A stretch of DNA of 23,681 nucleotides, from the NCBI GenBank assembly GCA_019649035.1, contig BMAT01001722.1, positions 302,192 to 325,872 on the forward strand. Direction: 5' to 3'. Each line of letters starts with the position of its first letter. Positions within the stretch are counted from its first letter, which is position 1. Under the pieces are notes generated by a model. The model ran no database searches. It had not been told where the DNA came from and worked only from the letters and a program-made list of their open reading frames with translations. The stretch comes from Elysia marginata (taxonomy: Eukaryota > Mollusca > Gastropoda > Plakobranchidae). A program made the position numbers and the translations under genes. Positions 12,301 to 21,300 of the stretch are shown here, one piece after another.

Positions 12301-15300
12301 CACATGTGTACATATCTGCTTTTCTGTGTGCTTTTGGCCATGAGATTTTCCTTTTTCCTGATAAATTCTATTTTCTTCTGGTTCATTTTCACTTCATAAA
12401 TAAAGGCAGATTTGTTTTCTTTTTCAGGAGATGGTCTCATGTATATTTTGAGATCAGATTTTCAACTTCCTAACTTTATATAATATATCTAAACATTATC
12501 AAAACTGATTGTAAAAACAGTTTTGCTGTTTTATTATAACCTTCAAACCGCAAGACATAAGTACGAGTATGTCCAGCTTTGTGTAAGAGGTTTTCTTTTT
12601 CAGACTGATTAGGAAAGTCTTGTTTTTTTTGTGTTTTTTTGAGGGGTAATGATCAATAAGTTTTGACTGTCAACTCTGGATAAATTTTGAAGCTGACCAT
12701 TTCATTGATAACCTGTGGATAAGAGAAGTTCACAGATAGAATTGGTTTTGAGATTCTGATCAACTGATGATTTCTTTGAGTCAATTTTTTGAGCTGAAAG
12801 GTTTATCTTGTAGATCCACACACTCCTTTCTTGCTGACTTTTGTTGTATATTTGAGATAAATTATGATTTAAGGGATGTAGGTAAAATACTCTTTGAAGC
12901 AACTGTTTTGATCTTATATTCTTTATAAAAAAATATGTCTGAGACTTATCTTGGCAGTCTTCATTTCTTCTGTTTTCTAAGCTTTATTTTCTTGAGTTTG
13001 TTTTATCATTGCTCATTAGTTAAAAGAAATCATTTTGTCTTTATCAGGACAATTACCGCAATACAATGACACTGCACTGCATTTGTCTATACTTTTCATA
13101 TGGCTCTTGTTAACCTTTTCTTTTGTAAATTATATCTGGCTGTGGTTGATGTTGTTTTTACATTACTCAATCCTAACATTCTAACCCGTCATAATGCTTA
13201 TGTCTTTTCAACTTTTCAGTTTTTTTCTCTGTGCAATAAACAAAAGTCAAAGACTTGTCTAAATGTTCATGAAAAGTGGTCTCATCAGCATATTTATTGT
13301 AAGAAACTTTTTTACCTTTATATTTCTTGAAAAGGAATCAATCTTCATTTGATGTAAGGAAAAGAAGAGGGGAAGAGGATCCATGGGCTATGAAGCCAGG
13401 CAAAGAAAAATTCTTTTTCATAAGAAAGAAAAACATAAAAGTATTCAGCATCACTTAAGCTTTTTTTTGGTCCATGAAATTGCAAACTTACATTATAAAT
13501 AGTAGTAAACATGATTCAGAGATCCCTTGTGTTTTTTTAACTGAAGTTTTCCATCATGTCATCTATTTATCTATTAGTAGTGCATTGCACTATTTTACTT
13601 TTGTCCAAGAGTTTATATATATTTTGAAGGAAAAGAAGAAGTTACCAGAAAAGTTATAAATTGCCATGAAAGAGAATCTGTCTGTTCCAAGATTTAAAAA
13701 AAAATTGTCCTGTACTTTCCTTAGTAATTGTTGTAAAACAAGTTTTCCTAATTCTGCTGGCCAGGTAAGACATAGTGCTTAGTGCCACTTCCACTGCATC
13801 TTGATTTAATATCTTTTTAGTTGAGGCGTAACGACAAAAACAGCATTTTGGTTTTAAAATTTTATACTTTCGAGATGTTACGACAAAAGCAACAAAAAAT
13901 TAGCAATTATTATGTCTGACATGTCTGGACTAACTTGCACTCTGCAGTCACATCAAATAAAATGCTAGCAAATGTGAGCTTCAGACAGCGTTTTTCATGC
14001 CATCACTCATTCAGATAGAAACCTTCAATTAAATTTGCTTTTTTTATTGTAGGATCCCTCTTTTTAAAAAAAATCTTATAAACTCTGCCTGTCTGTATTT
14101 TTGCATGTACTGTGGGCGTTATTAGATCTGGAGCGCAGCAACTTTGGCTACAACCTGCTGACGTTTGTGATCCTCTACAACAATCTGATTCCCATCAGCC
14201 TTCAGGTCACTCTTGAGATGGTCAAGTTTGGGCAGGCCATCTTTATCAATTGGGTAAGAGACCTGGGTGGAATATAATATGCTCTGCAAAGGGAGAGACA
14301 GACACCAAGACAAGAGATATGGAAGCATTTGTCTGTTTAAATGAAAACAAAGGCTGTGTTGAGTTAAATGTTTATACATGAAAACATTTAACTCTAAAAC
14401 CATGTAATTATCTCATACTTATGCGCATAATTTTATAGATTTAAATCTAAGCCTATATCTACCTACTGTTGTAACTTATGGATTGCTGCAAAATTAGCTA
14501 AAAGAGTTGTATATTGCTTCTCTTGGAAGTTCAATCTACTATAATCAACTTCGGGGGTCAAACTGTTTCATAGTTTTATATGTATATCGTCTTTCTCTCC
14601 TTCTTAGTTATGACTATACATCGGACTCTGGCAGCTTCCAACCGTAGATATAAAATTGAACACCGGACATTGACTGCATCCGGCCAGTGTTATAGAGTTA
14701 ATGACTTTATACATAATATGTTCAATAACATCATACCATAGACTGGTATGAGCCTTGTAGTTGTCTCTTTTGGAAAGGGTTTATATGCTGGTATTTTCCC
14801 CCAAAAAATTAATTTATTATTGCCAGGGCTCAAATCTATGCTCTTTAATGTTGACAGGTTTTAGGCAAAATTGTTTTACATTTGGTTTTTTTTTTTAATT
14901 TAAAAAGTTTATTCTTTAGGTCTTTCAATTACTTGCTAATTGATAACAATCTGAATTCCTGAAGTCTTGTTGCTTTCAACTAAATCCTAATCCTACTCAT
15001 GAGTTAGAACCCTGGCACAGTTAAAGGTAGATATTCTAATCTCAAGACTTGCTTACTTCTTCAATCTCTCTCCAGGATTTGGACATGTATCATGCTAAAA
15101 CCAACACCTACGCAAACGCAAGGACCTCCAATCTGAACGAGGAGTTGGGACAGGTAAGTTTTAAAGTTAACTAGATTGTGTTGAGAAAAATATACCTCTG
15201 AATATGTCCTTAGGAAGCTTATTGTCATTAAGCTGCACAAAGATAAGGATAAGCAGTTTAAAACTAAAGAATAGGGGTTGTGTACTGAAATGGATTTTTG

Positions 15301-18300
15301 AGCAAACAGACTTTACTCTCTGAATAACAAAGATAATATTACTGGTGATGATGAATGTAAGGAACATTTTATTTAGTTCATGGCTTATTCTGATATATTG
15401 TTTTTTAAAAATTTGACAATATCTTTTGCTCACCTATTTCAGATTAAATTCATCTTCTCAGACAAAACAGGCACCCTTACCCAGAACATAATGCGTTTCA
15501 GCGCATGTTCCATAGCTGGTGTAAAATATGGGTGAGTGTGCTCAAATGTTTTTGCCTGTCACGATTGTGGGCTTCTTTTTATTTAGTTTTCACTGATAAA
15601 TGGGTATTAAAGAATATGAAGTAGAAGCTTGTATTGATAATAATGCTAGAAGATGTACAAGAACTAAAATGATTTTAACATATCTACACTTATGGTGTCA
15701 GACTTTTGTGCATTTTGTTCACGCCACAGGAAATGAAATCATTGGCACTTTTATCTTCTTTTTTGCTGTCTTGCAAAGCTTCATTAAAAACTCAGATGTA
15801 AGTGTTCATAAGTGATTCTAAGCGGAATTATGTTGCAGCATCCAAGCTTTTGTGAAGTTTTAAATCTTAAATAACTTCAGGACTAATATTGGTAAACTTT
15901 TACTTAACTCTTGCAGTTGGTATTTGCTTTTTTTGCTTGTAAAGCTTTCATGAGCTTTTTTTTTTTAATGCTTGATCCAGTGACGAACCAGGTGATGGCA
16001 TGTTCAGCTTCAGCGACGAAACAGTGGTGGCAAATCTTCGGAATGATCACGTAAGTTTTTCTTTCTTTCTTTTTTTCCTTCAACATATTTTTCTCTCCTA
16101 ATGTCCAATATGAGAACAGTATTTCCTTTCACAGCCCATTGGTTGTTTTTTTTTTCTGCAGTGTTGTATGAGACCAAGTAAAGACTATGCAAGGAAATGA
16201 CTTATTGTTAACTGAAACTCAGCTAGGCAGCTTTGCCCAAAAGCTTGTGCCTTTTAGAAACAAGAAGCTTTATTAGAATTGGGACCTTATCAGTGTAGGT
16301 TTGGTTTTTCTTACAACAGAGTGTTTGGGGAAAATAAACTTACAAGAATTACTATGAATTTGTATTAAAAAAAATTTTTTTTTTATCTGATTTGCATACT
16401 TTCATAATCTGAAGCGGGTAAGTATGGAAAGATTTCATAATACTGGTACCTGCTTTTAAATTTTTGTTAATTTCACCTCCTTTAGGAAACAGCACCTGTA
16501 ATCCGCGAGTTTTTGCGACTGCTTGCAGTTTGCCATACAGTTGTACCTCAGAGAGACCCAGCTACTGGTGACATACAATACCTGGCCTCATCACCAGGTA
16601 ATTTCTTTACATTTTGCAAAATGCATTGCAGTCTTTCTAGCTTTGATTAAAATTGCAAGATGAAGAAAAGCGTTTCTTTTCTACCAATAGTATGTTTAAT
16701 AGAAACTTTTTCTTTCAGCATAGACTCAGGATAGAGCTGGATTGACTGCTTTAACTATTCAAGTGAACTTTAAAGAAAATTTTAATCTTCTCTGTATTTA
16801 TTAGTTTCACATGCTAAACAAATTTTTAACTAATAATTTCCTAGATTGACAAATTGTTTTCCTGATCCACAGATGAGGCTGCGCTTGTAAAGGCGTCATC
16901 ATTCATGGACCACGTATTTCACACTCGAACTCCAGACTATGTTATAGTTGATGTTGTGAGTCCATATGTGTGTCCTATTGCTTCATTAATTTTCTAAAGT
17001 GTCATAAAAGTCAAGATCTAAAGTCTATAATTCTTGTAACCACACCTAGACTGTCAGATGTTAGTGGTTCTTCTTTTTGCACTGTTTTTGTTCACCTAAA
17101 AAGTTCTTTTCTTCAGGATATAATAAATTCAAGCAGCTTTCTAGGCTTGTAAACTTGAAAAATATTAATTATTAAAAATGTCTACTTCTTGAAATGTCAA
17201 ATTGTGGCATCATCCTTTGGACTGGCCGTATACCTGTTTTAGTCATTGGGAAGAGTAGGCTTTTTGTTTGAGTCCAGTTATGTGGTTAAATAAATAAAGT
17301 TGATGGATTAGCTTAAACTTTTTTTAATGTTACAGGACATTCAATGTTAAAAAATATACTGTCATGCTTTACAATTAAGATAAATTTTTTAAACACTTGG
17401 TGCTTTAACTTATATTTGCATTATACAATGTTCATAACAGTTCTTTATAAAAATAATATAATCTTTGCTATTATGCATTGACATTGAAAGAAGTATAAGG
17501 TGAAATATATCTGTAACTATGACACAATTGTCTAACGATGGTTCATTGTTATAAAGTTTCTTTTAATTAAAAATTTTTTTTACAGATGGGAAAACCCCTG
17601 AAATTTCAGATACTGAATGTTCTAGAGTTCACAAGGTGTGTGTATGTTATGCTTTCTTTTAAATCGTTTAATTATCGATTGCCAAAGTAAACAATATTTT
17701 TAAAGTAAGTCGGATTTAAAATCTGTCAAAATTTAGTCCTACAAAAATAGAGGGAATCACCTGAGAATCGTTTTAGAGTTTCAAACAGCACAGTAGATTT
17801 CTTAACCAACTACCAGACATATTATCACTTGTGTTAACAACTCTGAGGGTGACAAATTAATTTGGTACTTGCTGGTCTCCCATAGCGGTATTAATTTTAA
17901 GGAGTCAAGGACAAAATATGTGGTGTAAGAGAAAAATTCATTCAATAATAACATGCAAAGTGCTTTAACTTCAACAGACAATGTCTAATGTAACCCACAA
18001 AGCAGTGAAATTTGTTTCAACTTATCACTCTTTGCAAGTTTAATAATTATGTTTTACTGTACTCCTTTATGTGCTTGGCAGGTGCACATAGTGGAACCTG
18101 GCTTTAGTTGCAAAGAAGAGTGATTTGTCTTCATCTAGATCTACTAAAACTTCTTATCCATTACTGTCTTTATATTTCATAAATGTATCATTTGCCTGTT
18201 AAGTTTTAAAACCCACCCAACATGCCAGCTAAACTTGCAATCTCCAGAGCGAGAATCTTGAACAAATTTAAATTTAGATCTAGACCTAACTTTAACCTGC

Positions 18301-21300
18301 TGTTTACGTGATATAAGATCGATAGAAAATGTGCTCAATGACCCATCGAACAAAACCTCAGCCTTTGTAAGACCCAGGTCTTAGCAGTAAAGTTGATTCT
18401 GATGTAAACAAAGAAGCGTGTAATACGCCAAGTGGATGGTTGTCTACTCGCAAATAAAGTTGTGAGCACCACCAGTAAATCTTCAATGTTGTTGCAACTT
18501 AGTTGCGAGCACTGCGAGCAGAGATTTCCATTTTTTATAACAATGTTGTTTGTATAGATTATCTTAAACTTCATCAATAATAAGAAAAAAGAAATTACAT
18601 TGATACAGCGTATTTTCACCGTGTTTTATGAAAACCAGCCAGACAAAAGCTCTGCTTATAAAATTAGACAACTCCTTTGTATTTATATAACTTTATCACC
18701 CAAAAATATAGCAATAATAAAGATTCTTACATATATAAAGTTAACATTATATAACGCCTCATAGTTTCTGAGGATTGTTTGTCTTGAATGATATGTTTGT
18801 AACTTTGTAAAATTTTTCATATTCTTTGTCTGTTTCTTATTTTTTTTAGCAAGAGAAAAAGAATGTCGGTGATTGTTAAGACACCAGAGGATAAAATCAT
18901 TCTTTTTTGCAAGGGTGCTGTAAGTACTGTTTTCTTTTTCAGTTAACAGTGACTATATCAATTTAAGTTTTTTTAAAAAGCTAATATGTACTGTACAGGA
19001 AAGGTGCAAGTTACTTGATGCTTTTTTTTGTTTGTGTGTTTTTATTTAACCTCAACACAGAGATAGCTATATAGGGTTTTAAGCGATTGCATTGCATGCC
19101 AAAAAATAGGCGAGGTTGTGTGAACACTTGAAAATGAATAAAGAGATGGTATAGCTACTCCAGCTAATTTATTGATGTATGCAGTAGATATGTCATATTT
19201 GAAGTATGCATGGTGAATATTAAAATTTTTTGTTTTAATTCAGAAGCTTTTAGGCTTCAAGTTGACCGTTTAGAGATAAGTCAGTCAAAAATAATATGGC
19301 TAAGCAAATTTATCTTTTTTTTCTTGTCTACCAGGATAATGTGATTTATGAACGTCTTGGAAGCAACAAAATCTACACAGAAGAAACAATGGCACATCTT
19401 GAGCATTTTGCCTCTATTGGTGAGTTGAATTAAAAAGTGTGTATCAGGTGAGATAAAGGCATAAGGGAACAGAAAATGGGGTCTTCTCTTTACCCTGATA
19501 TACAACATTACATAGCATTTCACCGTTTTTTCTATTTTTGCCAAGTTTATTGAAATTTATTAGACCAGTTTTGGGATGCTCATAATTTATTTGGCTTTGG
19601 TTGAGGTCAATTCCAATCAATGGACTCACAGTCAACTTTTTAAATATTTAGAATTTGAAGAAATCTTCATAAAAAAGCCTTTCTCTGTAAATTTTTAAAG
19701 GTTTTGATTAGGACTGTCATTTATTCCTGTATTGTAATTTCTAAAATATGCACCCATGGTGATTTATTGACAACTCTGTGGTCTTGATGGTCATTGCCAT
19801 TTACTTGCTTGACTTCTGTGTATCAATTTTCATTAGCACATGTGTTAAATCATAATTTTGTGAATACATGTGTGATGGGTAGGCTTGCGGACCTTGTGTT
19901 TGGCTATGGTAGAACTCAACCCTGAAGAGTACGCTGACTGGGCAGAAACATTTTACAAGGCAAGCACTGCAATCCACAAGCGGGAGCAGAAACTGGAGGA
20001 GGCGGCAGAACTCATAGAGAAGGTGGGTCATTCATTTCTCTTTTCCATAGTCCTTAGAAGCACACTTTAATAATGTTCTGTCTTTACATCAAAGTTTAAA
20101 CTCACAACATTTACCAAACGCAAAAGTGTCACAATTTTATTTATGATCTAGGCATTTATTTTGAAATTCATTGAACTTGAACAAATTGAAAGTTAGCATT
20201 TTGAGGAACTATTATTTCCATTCACTCCTTTGACTTCTTTTTTTATTTTTTAACTTAAATAAACATAGGAAATAGATGGAGACAAAAAATGAAGAAAAGG
20301 CAGAAGAAGAGAAAAGATGAGCGATGAAGTTAGGGAGAAAGAAAGAAAGGGTTGTATAAGAGGGGGAGTGCGGGTTAGGAAGGCAGATGATTTTCAGCCT
20401 TCTCTATTGAACAGAAAATTTTACCATTAAAGACATTTTTTGCTTAACAAGCATTCAAACTTGGTTGAGTAAATGCTTTTACATTTGTTTTGTTCAGGCA
20501 ATGCAGTGGAGTCCCTTCAAAACCAAAAGTGATAAATAACTTTCGATGCCCAAATGACATTTTCTTTTTTTAAATTAACAATAGGGAAACCAAAGTTTGT
20601 TTTAACCAAAATGAATGTTGTAATCTGCAGAATTTTGGTTTTGAGGTATTTTACTGTAACAACTTAGATACAATCGTCACTAACGTGTAATAACAATCTG
20701 TTTAGCAAACTTTTTTGTAAAAAGACATGAATAATGTTTCTCTTTGTGAGAAGATAATACCTATAATAGTTGGAGATGAAACTCTATGACCTGTTTTATG
20801 TTTCAAGACCTAATTTTTCTTTCTTCGTGTTTCAGGACTTCGTTCTATTGGGTGCAACCGCTATTGAAGACAGATTGCAAGATGTGAGTCATGTTATTAT
20901 TGTTATATATTTTTGGTTGTTTTATGACTAGAGTAGTCTATTTTTTCATCTTAATTTATTGTTATAGATACATTGTTTTAAAAAAATGCGAAATTGGTTG
21001 GGTTTTTTGTTTATTTGTTGTTGTTTGTTTTTTTTTGAAAGTTGAAAAGACAATGAAAATGGAAAACTGAAATCTGTCATGGTTTAAAAAGTCTGAAAAA
21101 GTTCAGATATAAGAAAGAGAAAGACTTAAGTTTAGGGAAGAAATGTACAAATTTAAACTTTGGTTTTCAGCTTTGATTTCTAGGTATGCATGTATTTTTC
21201 AAATCTATTTTAGCAAATAACATAACTTTGAAGTTTAATTTATTTTGTTATTGAAATTTTTTTTATTGTCAATTATGGTCAATTACATCTGCTTTTTGCT

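Larger units (their letters stand above)
7703..14125 (+). other. Intron 8 (6.4 kb)
   Basis: Largest intron, separating M3 from M4. I saw perfect inverted repeats at 8426-8447 and 8923-8938, a 15-A run at 9054-9068, a poly-G run and an 11-N gap at 10257-10275, a TCAA tract at 11223-11238 and a pyrimidine-rich stretch at about 12117-12180. Open frames here (maximum 84 codons) show no recognisable protein on either strand, and no nested gene is evident. Confidence 0.8.

Noticed and set aside
14122..14403. 93-codon minus-strand open frame
   Set aside because: Antisense shadow of exon 9.
15340..15395. TGATGATGA and CTGA words resembling a C/D snoRNA in intron 10
   Set aside because: No closing terminal stem and no internal D'/C' pair; the short boxes are expected by chance.
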